A DNA stretch of 64,000 bases from Aeromicrobium sp. IC_218 (GCF_004336805.1 NZ_SJXM01000006.1:62001-126000), one strand, 5' to 3'. Shown: positions 40,589 to 48,644, counted from the first letter of the stretch. Notes: a model not told the origin generated them from the letters alone. Numbers and translations are program-made.

Positions 40589-40924
40589 ATGGCCTACGAC
40601 CTCCAGCTCGCCGAAAGGGTGCGCCAGCTCGTCTGCTTCGAGCCCGGCACGTCCGAGAAGGCGATGTTCGGCGGGCTCGCCTTCCTGGTGAACGGGCACA
40701 TGGCGGTGGCGGTGAGCGGCCAGGGCGGGCTCATGCTGCGGGTACCGCCGGAGCACACCGACGAGGTGACGGTGCTGCCGCACGCCGGGCCGATGGTCAT
40801 GAGCGGGCGGCCGACGCGCGGGTGGGTGCGGGTCGACGCCGCCGGCTGCGAGGACGACGCCGAGCTCGAGGCGTGGGTCGCGCGCGGGCTCGACCACGCC
40901 CGCAGCCTCCCGCCGAAAAAGTAG
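40589..40924 (+). CDS. TfoX N-terminal domain protein
   Basis: A 111-residue stand-alone TfoX_N domain: RVRQLVCFEPGTSEKAMFGGLAFLVNGHMAVAV near residues 10-43 (noted by EKAMFGGLAFLVNG), and a C-terminal W/ARGLDHARSLPPKK. TfoX of Haemophilus regulates competence, but short actinobacterial versions are uncharacterised. ATG preceded by GGAGG. A link to competence is not implied. Confidence 0.85.
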   Translation: MAYDLQLAERVRQLVCFEPGTSEKAMFGGLAFLVNGHMAVAVSGQGGLMLRVPPEHTDEVTVLPHAGPMVMSGRPTRGWVRVDAAGCEDDAELEAWVARGLDHARSLPPKK

Positions 40925-40952
40925 ATCGGCCACGGCCCCGCGCCGACGTCTC

Positions 40953-40958
40953 TAGGGT
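40953..40958 (+). promoter_or_regulatory. -10 element (TAGGGT), leaderless promoter
   Basis: TAGGGT ends 6 bases before the GTG at 40965. Confidence 0.45.
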
Positions 40959-40964
40959 GTGCCC

Positions 40965-41393
40965 GTGGGACGTGACGGTCTGATGCTGCGGATGACGATT
41001 CGAGCGCTGTGCTGGGGCGCGGCGCTCGGCGGTGCGGGAGGTCTGCTTCTCGGCGGCCTGATCCTCGCGGGCGGCGGCATCTCGGGCAGCCCGCTCGAGC
41101 GTCTCGGGGCCGTCGCATGGATCGGCGTCGTCGGCGCCGTGGCCGGCATCGTGGTCAGCGCACCGACGGGTCTCGTCCTGGGTCTGTGGATGCACGCGGC
41201 CCGCGGCGGGCACAGCGTGGTCGGGACCGCGATCGGAACGGCGAGCGTGACGCTGGCGGCGACGGTGCTGCTCTGGCTGCTGGGCTTCGGACCGTTCGGC
41301 ATCCCCTACGCCGGGCTTGCGGCGCTGGTCGCGCTCGTCCCCATCGCCCTGACGGTTCGGGCCGAGAAGCGCCGCGCCACCGTCAGCCCGTGA
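40965..41393 (+). CDS. four-helix membrane protein of unknown function
   Basis: A 142-residue hydrophobic protein with four helices (about residues 12-35, 45-68, 78-98 and 103-125) and a basic C-terminal tail (VRAEKRRATVSP). No family recognised. GTG 40965 preferred over GTG 40959 because TAGGGT lies exactly 6 bases before it. Its 3' end overlaps the convergent reductase gene by 11 bases. Confidence 0.65.
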   Translation: MGRDGLMLRMTIRALCWGAALGGAGGLLLGGLILAGGGISGSPLERLGAVAWIGVVGAVAGIVVSAPTGLVLGLWMHAARGGHSVVGTAIGTASVTLAATVLLWLLGFGPFGIPYAGLAALVALVPIALTVRAEKRRATVSP

Positions 41394-42081
41394 CGCCGAA
41401 CTGCTCGACCTTGATCGCGTCCGCGCGCATGCCGGACTCCTGCAGCAGCCGCGTCGCGTAGGTCGCGAAGCCGGGGGAGCCGCACACGTACGCGACCTCC
41501 GCCTTCTCCACGAGCGGCGCGACCTCGTCCGGGTACGGCGGGGACGCCACGCGGTCGCCGAGGTTCTCGCGGGTGAGCGCGGTGAACGCGCCGTACCGGC
41601 GCAGCTCGGCGAAGTAGGGCAGCTGGCTGCCGGTGCGTCCGACGGCGACGACGTTCAGCCGGTCGTCCTGCCCCGTGCGGCGGGCGTACCGCTGCATCGA
41701 CACGAACGGGACGACGCCGGTGCCGCCGCCGACGCAGATGGCCCGCTGCTCGCCCTCCCAGACGAAGTAGCCGCCGATGGGTCCGCGCAGCTCCAGGACG
41801 TCACCGATCTCGGCCACGTCGTGCAGGTGGCCGGACACCTCGCCGCCGGGCATGAGCTCGACCGCGAGCTCGAGCAACGGGTCGTCCGGGTCGGACGCGA
41901 CCGAGTACGAGCGCTGGGCGGTGTAGTCGTCGGGCGCGCGCAGCCGCACGACGTAGTGCTGGCCGGGCAGGTGCCCGACGCGGTCCTCGACGTGCAGACG
42001 GAGCCGGACCAGCCGCTCGCTGGGCTGGTCCTTCTCGATGATGCGGCCGGTCGTCCAGCCGCCGGTGGGCGGAGTGCTCAC
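41383..42081 (-). CDS. ferredoxin-NADP reductase-like FAD-binding oxidoreductase
   Basis: A 232-residue FNR-family protein. The FAD-binding RSYSVAS motif is near residue 58, then GPIGGYFVW near 103, the NAD(P)-binding GGGTGVVPFVSMQ near 118, and CGSPGFATYATRLL near 200. No Fe-S domain is attached. GTG overlaps the stop of the sulfite-oxidase-like gene by four bases, so it is likely the electron donor or acceptor for that molybdoenzyme. Confidence 0.88.
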   Translation of the reverse strand: MSTPPTGGWTTGRIIEKDQPSERLVRLRLHVEDRVGHLPGQHYVVRLRAPDDYTAQRSYSVASDPDDPLLELAVELMPGGEVSGHLHDVAEIGDVLELRGPIGGYFVWEGEQRAICVGGGTGVVPFVSMQRYARRTGQDDRLNVVAVGRTGSQLPYFAELRRYGAFTALTRENLGDRVASPPYPDEVAPLVEKAEVAYVCGSPGFATYATRLLQESGMRADAIKVEQFGVTG

Positions 42082-42689
42082 GGGTCTCCCTGGTAGCGCT
42101 GCTCGAGCCACGGGTCGCCGCGGTCGTGGTAGCCGTTGCGCTCCCAGAAGCCGGGCTGGTCGCGGGCCATCAGCTCCAGCCGGGTGACCCACTTGGCCGA
42201 CTTCCAGAAGTACAGGTGCGGGACGACGAGGCGAGCGGGACCGCCGTGGTCGGGCGTGAGCGGCTTGCCGTCGGCCTCCCAGGCCACCCACGCCTTGCCG
42301 CCGGTGACGTCCTCGAGCGGCAGGTTGGTGGTGTAGCCGGTGGTCGAGTGGGCCATGACGTACGCGGCCTCGGGCAGCGGGCCGGCGGCCTCGAGCAGGG
42401 TGTCGACGCTGACGCCGGCGAAGGTCATGTCCAGGCGCGACCAGGTGGTGACGCAGTGGATGTCGCCGAGGTAGGTCGACTGCGGCAGCGCGTGCGCCTC
42501 GTCCCACGACCACGTGGTCGGGCGCTCGACGAGGCCGTCGACGGCGATCGTCCAGGCCTGGGGGTCCAGGTGCGGGGTGACCTCGGCGGTGAGCGTCGGC
42601 CACGAGGTGCCGGCGTCGTACTGGCCGGGGGGCAGGCGGTCGGGCCGCTCGGGGCGGCGCCGTCCGATGAAGCCTCGGGTCACGGGCAT
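42078..42689 (-). CDS. sulfite oxidase/YedY-like molybdopterin oxidoreductase
   Basis: A 203-residue Oxidored_molyb domain protein. The molybdenum-ligating Cys is Cys79 in GDIHCVTTWSRLD; other family features are TYLGDIH, FAGVSVDTLLEAAG, HSTTGYTTNLPLED and HGGPARLVVPHLYFWKSAKWV (noted by GGPARLVVP). There is no signal peptide, no heme domain and no dimerisation domain, so it is a cytosolic minimal version. Paired with an FNR-like reductase. It could reduce N- or S-oxides or oxidise sulfite. Leaderless ATG. Confidence 0.88.
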   Translation of the reverse strand: MPVTRGFIGRRRPERPDRLPPGQYDAGTSWPTLTAEVTPHLDPQAWTIAVDGLVERPTTWSWDEAHALPQSTYLGDIHCVTTWSRLDMTFAGVSVDTLLEAAGPLPEAAYVMAHSTTGYTTNLPLEDVTGGKAWVAWEADGKPLTPDHGGPARLVVPHLYFWKSAKWVTRLELMARDQPGFWERNGYHDRGDPWLEQRYQGDP

Positions 42690-42695
42690 GGGGCC

Positions 42696-42701
42696 AGCCT
42701 A
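42696..42701 (-). promoter_or_regulatory. -10 element (TAGGCT), leaderless promoter of the molybdoenzyme operon
   Basis: On the minus strand TAGGCT ends 6 bases before the ATG at 42689. Confidence 0.5.
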
Positions 42702-42831
42702 GGACCGCTCCGGGTCCGGCTCACCGCAGCCCCGCGCCGCCGCGATGTGTGACGTCCCGCACGTCCGATCACGCCCGACCCCGTCCGACTCGACACAGTT
42801 CGCGGCGGAGCGGGGCTCGGGTGAGGGACGG

Positions 42832-43671
42832 TCAGTGGTCGGCGAGGAAGGGGAGCCAGGCGGCGGCGAGCGCGTCGGGGTTCTCGATCGCGGGGGAGTG
42901 GGCGCTGTCGGGGACGACGTGCACCTGCGTGCCGTAGCGCCGGGCCATCTCGTCCTGGACGTCGAAGGGCCACGCGTCGTCGTCGGCGCCGCGCGCCACG
43001 AACACCGGCAGGCCGGACTTCTGCGCCGCCTCGACCAGGTCGGGCGCCTCGAGCAGGTGCACGGTCATGGCGCGCAGCGAGGCCACCGCGTTGGAGACGA
43101 ACTTGCGCCGGGTGAACTCCTCGACGTCCGCGGGCTGCTCGTCGCGTCCGCGCGCGGCCTGCAGCTGGCCGTAGACCTCCTCGAGCGAGTCGCGGTCGAG
43201 CACCTCGACCAGGTGCGACAGCGGACGCTGCGGGTCCTCGCCGAGCGCGCCGGGGCCGGTGCACAGGAGCGACAGCGAGCGCCACGCCTCGGGCTGGGCC
43301 GCGGCCGCGGTCTGGGCGACGAGCCCGCCGAAGGAGTGGCCGAGCAGGTGGACCGGGCCGGCGCCGGCCGACGCGGCCACCGCGACGGCGTCCTCGGCGA
43401 ACCCGGCCAGCGTGTAGTCGTCCTCGGGCAGGCCGGTGGTCTCGAGCTGGCCGCGCTGGTCGTAGGCCGTGGCGCTGTACCCGGCGGCGCGCAGCAGCGG
43501 CAGCAGCGGCGCGAAGTCCTCCTTGCTGCCGGTCCAGCCGGGCACCAGGACGACGTGGGCGCGGGGGACGTCCTCGGGCTCGGTGGCGAGCGCCGCGAAC
43601 GTGCCGCGGTCGGTGGCCAGGGTGACCGGGACGACGTGCTCGGGCAGGCGGAGCGTGCGCGGCGTGCTCAT
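42832..43671 (-). CDS. alpha/beta hydrolase
   Basis: A 279-residue alpha/beta-hydrolase fold protein. VLVPGWTGSKEDF near residue 43 is the oxyanion region, GHSFGG near 108 contains the nucleophile, ARGADDDAW near 220 the likely acid, and DSAHSPAIENP near 255 the His. Probably an esterase, or a lipid- or quinone-modifying hydrolase. ATG overlaps the SDR stop (ATGA), so the two form an operon. Confidence 0.87.
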   Translation of the reverse strand: MSTPRTLRLPEHVVPVTLATDRGTFAALATEPEDVPRAHVVLVPGWTGSKEDFAPLLPLLRAAGYSATAYDQRGQLETTGLPEDDYTLAGFAEDAVAVAASAGAGPVHLLGHSFGGLVAQTAAAAQPEAWRSLSLLCTGPGALGEDPQRPLSHLVEVLDRDSLEEVYGQLQAARGRDEQPADVEEFTRRKFVSNAVASLRAMTVHLLEAPDLVEAAQKSGLPVFVARGADDDAWPFDVQDEMARRYGTQVHVVPDSAHSPAIENPDALAAAWLPFLADH

Positions 43672-44423
43672 CGGCCCCGCCTCGCCGCGCGGGCCACCAG
43701 CGGCGCCGGCGCGTGCCGGGCCAGCGCGCCCAGCACCTTGTAGCGCAGCGACGGCACCGAGACCGGCTTGCCCTTGTCGAGGTCGTCCAGCGACGCGCGG
43801 ACGACCTGGGGCGCCTTGAGCCACATCCAGCGCGGCACCGTGCTGACGTCCGCGCCCATGCGCTGGTGGAACTCGGTGCGCACGAACCCGGGGCACACGG
43901 CGGTGACCTGCAGGCCGGCGTCGGCGTACTGCCAGCTCATCCAGCGGGTGAGGTTGAGCAGCCACGCCTTGTGGGCGGAGTAGGCGCCGCGCGGGGTCCA
44001 GGCGGCGACGCTGCAGACGTTGAGGATCTGGCCGCCGCCGCGTCCGGTCATCGCCTTGATCGCGGCGTCGCTCAGGTGCATCGGCGCACGGACGAGCAGG
44101 TCGAGCTGGCGGTCCTCGTCGGCGACGTCGGTGGTGCCGAACCAGCCGGCCAGCGACGCGCCGGCGTTGTTGACCAGCAGGTCGACGGGCCGGGCGTTGG
44201 AGCGGACCAGGCCGGCGGCGAGGTCGATGCCCTCGGACGTGGCGAGGTCGGCCGCCTGGACGTCCACGTCGACGCGGTGGTCGCGGCGGATCTCGGCGGC
44301 GAGGGCGTCCAGCCGGGCCTGGTCGCGCGAGACGAGCACGAGGTCGTAGCCCCGACGGGCCAGCTCGAGGGCGTACGCGCGGCCGAGGCCGGCCGTGGGA
44401 CCGGTGACGAGGGCACGGGGCAT
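43668..44423 (-). CDS. short-chain dehydrogenase/reductase
   Basis: A 251-residue classical-type SDR. TGPTAGLGRAYALEL near residue 7 is a variant TGxxxGxG cofactor motif, NNAG near 88, the Ser in NVCSVAAW near 140, and the catalytic YSAHK near 153. The substrate is unknown. Leaderless ATG. It is divergent from parA, with 62 bases between starts. Confidence 0.9.
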   Translation of the reverse strand: MPRALVTGPTAGLGRAYALELARRGYDLVLVSRDQARLDALAAEIRRDHRVDVDVQAADLATSEGIDLAAGLVRSNARPVDLLVNNAGASLAGWFGTTDVADEDRQLDLLVRAPMHLSDAAIKAMTGRGGGQILNVCSVAAWTPRGAYSAHKAWLLNLTRWMSWQYADAGLQVTAVCPGFVRTEFHQRMGADVSTVPRWMWLKAPQVVRASLDDLDKGKPVSVPSLRYKVLGALARHAPAPLVARAARRGR

Positions 44424-44429
44424 GCGCTC

Positions 44430-44435
44430 AGCATG
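44430..44435 (-). promoter_or_regulatory. -10 element (CATGCT), leaderless promoter of the SDR gene
   Basis: On the minus strand CATGCT ends 6 bases before the ATG. It mirrors the parA -10 at 44474-44479. Confidence 0.45.
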
Positions 44436-44473
44436 CCACGGCGAGACACCCCCGCGGCGGGACCCGGCGGTGG

Positions 44474-44479
44474 CATGCT
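44474..44479 (+). promoter_or_regulatory. -10 element (CATGCT), leaderless promoter of parA
   Basis: CATGCT ends 6 bases before the ATG at 44486 and is preceded by TGG. Confidence 0.45.
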
Positions 44480-44485
44480 GAGGCC

Positions 44486-45262
44486 ATGACGACGACGCTC
44501 GCCGTGGCCAACCAGAAGGGCGGCGTCGGCAAGACCACGACCGTCGCCTCGCTGGGCATCGCGCTCGTCGAGCGGGGGCTGCGGGTGCTGCTGGTCGATC
44601 TCGACCCCCAGGGCGGCCTCACGTTCTCGCTGGGCATCGACCCCGAGGACGTCGAGCTGACCGCGGGCGACGTCATGCTCGGCCGCCACCGGGTCACCGA
44701 GGCGCTGGTCGTCACCGACGAGGGCGTCCACCTGCTGCCCTCGAGCATCGCCCTGACCCGCGCGGAGGAGCAGCTGGTCGGACGCACGGGACGCGAGCGC
44801 CGGCTCTCGGTCGCGCTCGACGCCGTCGCGGCCGACTACGACTGGATCCTCGTCGACTGCCCGCCGACCCTCGGCGTGCTGACCGTCGGGGCCCTGGCCG
44901 CCGCCGACGAGGTGATCGTGCCGCTGCAGTGCGAGACGCTGTCGCACCGCGGCGTCGGGCAGCTGCTCGACACCATCCACGACGTCCAGCAGCTGCTGAA
45001 CCCCCGGCTGCGCGTGCTCGGCGTCCTGCCCACCGCCTACGACGGACGCACGCGGCACGCTCGCGCGGTGCTGGAGACGATCGGCGAGACCTACGGGCTG
45101 GACGTGCTGGAGCCGGCGATCCCGAAGTCCGTGCGGTTCGCCGAGGCCCCGGCGATCGGCCGCTCGGTGCTGGGCACCTCGCCCCGGCACAAGGGCGCCG
45201 AGGCCTACCGGGCGGTGGCCGCGCGGCTCGTCGACCGCACGCCCGCGCCGGCCGTCGTCTGA
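44486..45262 (+). CDS. ParA family ATPase (orphan, Rv3213c-like)
   Basis: A 258-residue deviant Walker ATPase. QKGGVGKTTTVASLG is at residues 9-23, DLDPQGGLTFSLG near 40-52, and DCPPTLGVLTVGAL near 125 (Walker B). No parB or parS lies beside it, and the neighbours (DEAD helicase, ferritin-like) match the chromosomal orphan ParA of mycobacteria rather than the segregation parA near the origin. The cargo is unknown. Confidence 0.88.
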   Translation: MTTTLAVANQKGGVGKTTTVASLGIALVERGLRVLLVDLDPQGGLTFSLGIDPEDVELTAGDVMLGRHRVTEALVVTDEGVHLLPSSIALTRAEEQLVGRTGRERRLSVALDAVAADYDWILVDCPPTLGVLTVGALAAADEVIVPLQCETLSHRGVGQLLDTIHDVQQLLNPRLRVLGVLPTAYDGRTRHARAVLETIGETYGLDVLEPAIPKSVRFAEAPAIGRSVLGTSPRHKGAEAYRAVAARLVDRTPAPAVV

Positions 45263-45270
45263 CCTGACGC

Positions 45271-45306
45271 AGCGAGCCCCCGGACCGCGTGGTCCGGGGG
45301 CTCGCT
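45271..45306. terminator. bidirectional terminator, 16-bp perfect stem
   Basis: Arms 45271-45286 and 45291-45306 pair perfectly around the loop GCGT. It lies between the convergent parA and DEAD helicase genes. Preceded by ACGC, giving the ACGCAGCGAGC motif shared with two other terminators. Confidence 0.78.
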
Positions 45307-45319
45307 CACGTGCGGGGTG

Positions 45320-46924
45320 CTACTCGGCGGGAGTGCTCTCGCCGGAGGGCTGCTGGCCGCCCTCGACCGCGGCACCGCTGCGGGTGCGGCGGCGACGACG
45401 ACGTCGTGCGCTCGTGCTGGTGCCCTCGCCGGCCGGCTGGTCGCCGGCCTCGGCGCGCTCGGTCCGGGGAGCGTCGGTGCGCTCGCCCTGCGGACGTCCG
45501 CCGCCGGAGCGGCCGCGGCCACCGTCACGACCACCGTTGCCGCCGCGACCGCCGGAGCGTCCGCCCCGGTCGCCATCGGTCTTGGGCTTCGGCTCCCGCG
45601 GGGGAGCCGGCTTGAGCCGGCCCTTGGTGCCCGCCGGGATGCCCTGGTCGTGGAACAGGTGCTCGGACGTGGAGTAGGTCTCCTGCGGCTCGTCGAACGG
45701 CAGGTCCAGCTCCTTGTTGATCAGCTTCCAGCGCTGGAGGTCGGCCCAGTCGACGAAGGTGATCGCGATGCCCGTGGCGCCCGCGCGGCCGGTGCGGCCG
45801 ATGCGGTGCACGTACGTCTTGTGGTCCTCGGGGCACGTGTAGTTGATGACGTGCGTGACGTCGGCGACGTCGATGCCGCGCGCGGCCACGTCGGTCGCGA
45901 CGAGGATGTCGACTCCGCCGTCGCGGAACTTCGTCAGCGCCTTCTCGCGAGCCCCCTGCGCCATGTCGCCGTGCAGCGGCGAGCACGGGAAGCCGCGCTC
46001 GGCCAGGTCGTCGGCGACGCGCTGGGCGGAGCGCTTCGTGCGGGTGAAGATGATGACCTTGCCGACGTTCTCGGCCTGCAGGATGCGGGCGACGACCTCG
46101 GGCTTGTCCATCTCGTGCGCCTGGTAGACGAACTGCGCCGTCGCGGGGACCGTCTGGTTCTCCTCGGTCGACTCCGCGCGGATGTTCATCGGGTGACGCA
46201 TGTGCTTGCGGGCCAGCGAGACGATCGCGCCCGGCATCGTGGCCGAGAACAGCAGCGTCTGGCGCAGCTCGGGGGTCTTGGCCAGGATCGACTCGACGTC
46301 GGGCAGGAAGCCCAGGTCGAGCATCTCGTCGGCCTCGTCCAGCACGATCGACTTCACGTGCGACAGGTCGAGGTGACCGCGGTTGGCCAGGTCGAGCACG
46401 CGGCCGGGGGTGCCGACGACGATCTCGACGCCCTTCTCCAGGGCCTCGAGCTGCGGCTCGTACGGCACGCCGCCGTAGATGACCAGGTTGCGGGTGCCGC
46501 GCTTGGCGGAGGCGGTCTCGACGTCGCGGAAGACCTGGATGGTCAGCTCGCGCGTGGGCGTGATGATGAGCGCCTGCGGCTTGCCGGGGGCGGCGAGCTG
46601 CTCGAAGTCGGGGTCGTGCGGGGCGACGGTGCGCTGGATGACGGGGATCGCGAAGGCGAAGGTCTTGCCGGTGCCGGTACGGGCCTGGCCGATGAGGTCG
46701 GTGCCCATGAGGGCCACCGAGAGGGTCATCTCCTGGATGGGGAAGGGCTTCTCGATGCCCTTCTCGGCGAGCGCGTCGGCGATCTCGGGCAGGACGCCCA
46801 GGTCTCGGAACGTGGTGATGGCTCTACTCGAATTCTTGAGGAGTTCAGGATGTGTCTGAGGCCATGGTACGCGCGGAGGCCGGAAAACCGGGCCTCGACG
46901 CCCCGGACGGGTGCGCTCGGACAC
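45320..46924 (-). CDS. DEAD/DEAH-box RNA helicase (RhlE-like)
   Basis: A DEAD-box helicase with Q motif FRDLGVLPEIADAL...FPIQEMT, motif I ARTGTGKTFAF, motif II VLDEADEMLD, motif III SAT and motif VI HRIGRTGR. The C-terminal 100 residues are a Gly/Arg-rich (RGG-like) RNA-binding tail. It remodels RNA, likely in ribosome assembly or cold adaptation. The start is uncertain: GTG 46924 gives 534 residues with a low-complexity leader, while the conserved N-terminus (TTFRDLGV) begins at ATC ACC ACG (46819), with no ATG/GTG/TTG between. Initiation at ATC would give 499 residues. Confidence 0.88.
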   Translation of the reverse strand: MSERTRPGRRGPVFRPPRVPWPQTHPELLKNSSRAITTFRDLGVLPEIADALAEKGIEKPFPIQEMTLSVALMGTDLIGQARTGTGKTFAFAIPVIQRTVAPHDPDFEQLAAPGKPQALIITPTRELTIQVFRDVETASAKRGTRNLVIYGGVPYEPQLEALEKGVEIVVGTPGRVLDLANRGHLDLSHVKSIVLDEADEMLDLGFLPDVESILAKTPELRQTLLFSATMPGAIVSLARKHMRHPMNIRAESTEENQTVPATAQFVYQAHEMDKPEVVARILQAENVGKVIIFTRTKRSAQRVADDLAERGFPCSPLHGDMAQGAREKALTKFRDGGVDILVATDVAARGIDVADVTHVINYTCPEDHKTYVHRIGRTGRAGATGIAITFVDWADLQRWKLINKELDLPFDEPQETYSTSEHLFHDQGIPAGTKGRLKPAPPREPKPKTDGDRGGRSGGRGGNGGRDGGRGRSGGGRPQGERTDAPRTERAEAGDQPAGEGTSTSARRRRRRRTRSGAAVEGGQQPSGESTPAE

Positions 46925-46945
46925 GTCCGCGGGCACCGGCCTCGG

Positions 46946-46951
46946 TAGGCT
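46946..46951 (+). promoter_or_regulatory. -10 element (TAGGCT), leaderless promoter
   Basis: TAGGCT ends 6 bases before the ATG at 46958. Confidence 0.5.
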
Positions 46952-46957
46952 GCGGCC

Positions 46958-47665
46958 ATGGCTCTCTCCAAGCGTGACGCGTCCGGACGAGGCTCGGCGC
47001 TGGACGACCCGACGTACCGCAGCGGGGTCGTCGAGCTGCTCAGCCTGCTGGCCTACGGCGAGATCAGCGCCGTCGAGCAGCTCGCCCTGGACGGCGGCAT
47101 GGCGCCGGACCTGCGCAGCCGGGTCGAGGTCGCCGCGCTCGCCGCCGCCGAGTTCGACCACTTCCAGCAGCTGCGCGACCGCCTGGTCGAGATGGGCGTC
47201 GACCCGTACGAGTCGATGAAGCCGTTCGAGGCGATCTTCCAGCGCTACCACGCCAAGACGAAGCCGTCGGACTACTACGAGAGCCTGCTGAAGGCGTACG
47301 TCGGCGACGGCCTGGCCTCGGACTTCTACCGCGAGGTGGCGGCGTTCCTGGAGACGTCCACCCGCGACCTGGTGGTCGCGACGCTCAGCGGCACCGCGCA
47401 CTCGCAGTTCGTCGTCGACACCGTGCGCGCCGGCATCGAGCAGGACCCGAAGATCGCCGGCCGCCTCGCGCTGTGGTCGCGCCGGCTCATGGGCGAGGCG
47501 CTCAGCCAGGCCCAGACCGTCGTGGCCGAGCGGGACGCGCTGTCGGCGGTGCTTGTCGGCGGCGTCGACGTGCCGGGCATGGACCTGGCCGCGATCGGCC
47601 GCATGTTCGCGCGCATCACCGAGGCGCACACCAAGCGCATGGAGCGCCTTGGCCTCGCGGCCTAG
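46958..47665 (+). CDS. ferritin-like fold protein (Rv3210c-like)
   Basis: A 235-residue mostly helical protein. AYGEISAVEQLALDGGMAPD near residues 32-50, AALAAAEFDHFQQLRDRL near 65-82 with an ExxH-type pair (E..DH), and TSTRDLVVATLSGTAHSQF near 125-145 are consistent with a ferritin-like/MiaE-like di-iron fold. Not all iron ligands can be assigned. Known actinobacterial homologues sit between rhlE and DUF3107 and are uncharacterised. Followed by a strong terminator. Confidence 0.82.
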   Translation: MALSKRDASGRGSALDDPTYRSGVVELLSLLAYGEISAVEQLALDGGMAPDLRSRVEVAALAAAEFDHFQQLRDRLVEMGVDPYESMKPFEAIFQRYHAKTKPSDYYESLLKAYVGDGLASDFYREVAAFLETSTRDLVVATLSGTAHSQFVVDTVRAGIEQDPKIAGRLALWSRRLMGEALSQAQTVVAERDALSAVLVGGVDVPGMDLAAIGRMFARITEAHTKRMERLGLAA

Positions 47666-47674
47666 GACGTCGCA

Positions 47675-47725
47675 GACGCAGCGAGCCTGCCGGGAGCGGT
47701 GCTCCCAGCAGGCTCGTGCTGCGTC
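47675..47725. terminator. bidirectional terminator with bulge, about 23-bp stem
   Basis: The left arm starts GACGCAGCGAGCC (47675) and pairs with a right arm ending GCTGCGTC (47725), with one 2-base bulge and one mismatch. It is followed at about 47730-47745 by a second short palindrome. It separates the convergent ferritin-like and DUF3107 genes. Confidence 0.72.
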
Positions 47726-47754
47726 GTGACCGGGCCGGGGCCCGGTTCAGCGGC

Positions 47755-47997
47755 TTAGGCGTTCAGGCCGGCGGCGAAGCCGACCTTGGGGCGTCCGGCC
47801 TCGGACGTGAAGTACAGGTAGGCGACCTTGTCGGCCGGCACGGCCACGGTGTGGCCCTTGGGATCGGTCAGCGAGAACACCTTGGAGTCGGCGATCGCCG
47901 TCTCCAGGAGGCTCAGCAGCGCCTCGGGGGTCTCCTCGGTCTCGACGGACAGCTCACGGGCGGCGTTCTGGACGCCGATCTTGACCTCCACGGTCAT
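47755..47997 (-). CDS. DUF3107 protein (TB9.4-like)
   Basis: An 80-residue protein, MTVEVKIGVQNAARELSVET and then a helix EALLSLLETAIADSKVFSL, ending AYLYFTSEAGRPKVGFAAGL. It covers the full actinobacterial DUF3107 family (Rv3208A/TB9.4 of M. tuberculosis). Function unknown. GAGGAGAGGA precedes the ATG, which overlaps the TetR stop by four bases. Confidence 0.92.
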   Translation of the reverse strand: MTVEVKIGVQNAARELSVETEETPEALLSLLETAIADSKVFSLTDPKGHTVAVPADKVAYLYFTSEAGRPKVGFAAGLNA

Positions 47998-48638
47998 TCC
48001 TCTCCTCGGTCTGAGTTCTCGGGGTCGCGCGGGAATCCGCCGATTCCTCGCCAGGCGAGACCGGCGGCCAGCTCGACGGCCTGCTCCTTGCTGAGCTCCG
48101 AGCGCGTGTCGAGCCACGTGCGGGCTCCCACGTGCCCCATGCCCACCAGGCTGACAGCCAGCTGGTGAGCGGCGGCGCCGGGCAGGCCGGTGTCCTCGCG
48201 GATCACCTCGGCGATGGCCGCCGCGGAGTCCTCGATGACGCCGTCGACGAGCCGGCGCACGGCCGGGTCGTTGGTCAGGTCCGACTCGAACACGAGCCGG
48301 AAGGCCGCGCCCTGGTCGGCGACGTAGTCGTACCAGAGCGCCATGGTGGCCTGGACGCGCTTGCGGTTGTCGGTCGTGGACGCCAGCGCGATGCGCACGC
48401 CCTGCACGACCTCGGCGCACGAGGTCTCCAGCAGCGCCAGGTACAGCTCGAGCTTGCCGGGGAAGTGCTGGTAGAGCACGGGCTTGCTCACGCCGGCGCG
48501 GTCGGCGATCTCGTCCATGGACGCGGCGTGGTAGCCCTGCTCGACGAACACCCCGAGCGCGACCTCGAGCAGCTGGGCGCGCCGCTCCGTGCGCGGCATC
48601 CGGCCCGAGCGCGGGCGGGTCGAGGTGGTCTCAGTCAC
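47994..48638 (-). CDS. TetR family transcriptional regulator
   Basis: A 214-residue regulator. The HTH domain covers residues 15-62 (RAQLLEVALGVFVEQGYHAAS, MDEIADRAGVSKPVLYQHFPGKLELYLA in part). The C-terminal ligand domain is all-helical and matches Rv3208-type regulators. Overlap with DUF3107 indicates one transcript. Leaderless GTG; the -10 region is too short to see an operator. Confidence 0.9.
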   Translation of the reverse strand: MTETTSTRPRSGRMPRTERRAQLLEVALGVFVEQGYHAASMDEIADRAGVSKPVLYQHFPGKLELYLALLETSCAEVVQGVRIALASTTDNRKRVQATMALWYDYVADQGAAFRLVFESDLTNDPAVRRLVDGVIEDSAAAIAEVIREDTGLPGAAAHQLAVSLVGMGHVGARTWLDTRSELSKEQAVELAAGLAWRGIGGFPRDPENSDRGEE

Positions 48639-48644
48639 GACGCG

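Noticed and set aside
40589..40924. Competence regulator
   Set aside because: Only an isolated TfoX N-terminal domain without the C-terminal domain or competence genes.
44486..45262. Chromosome partition locus
   Set aside because: No parB, parS or gidB nearby; context matches the orphan ParA beside rhlE.
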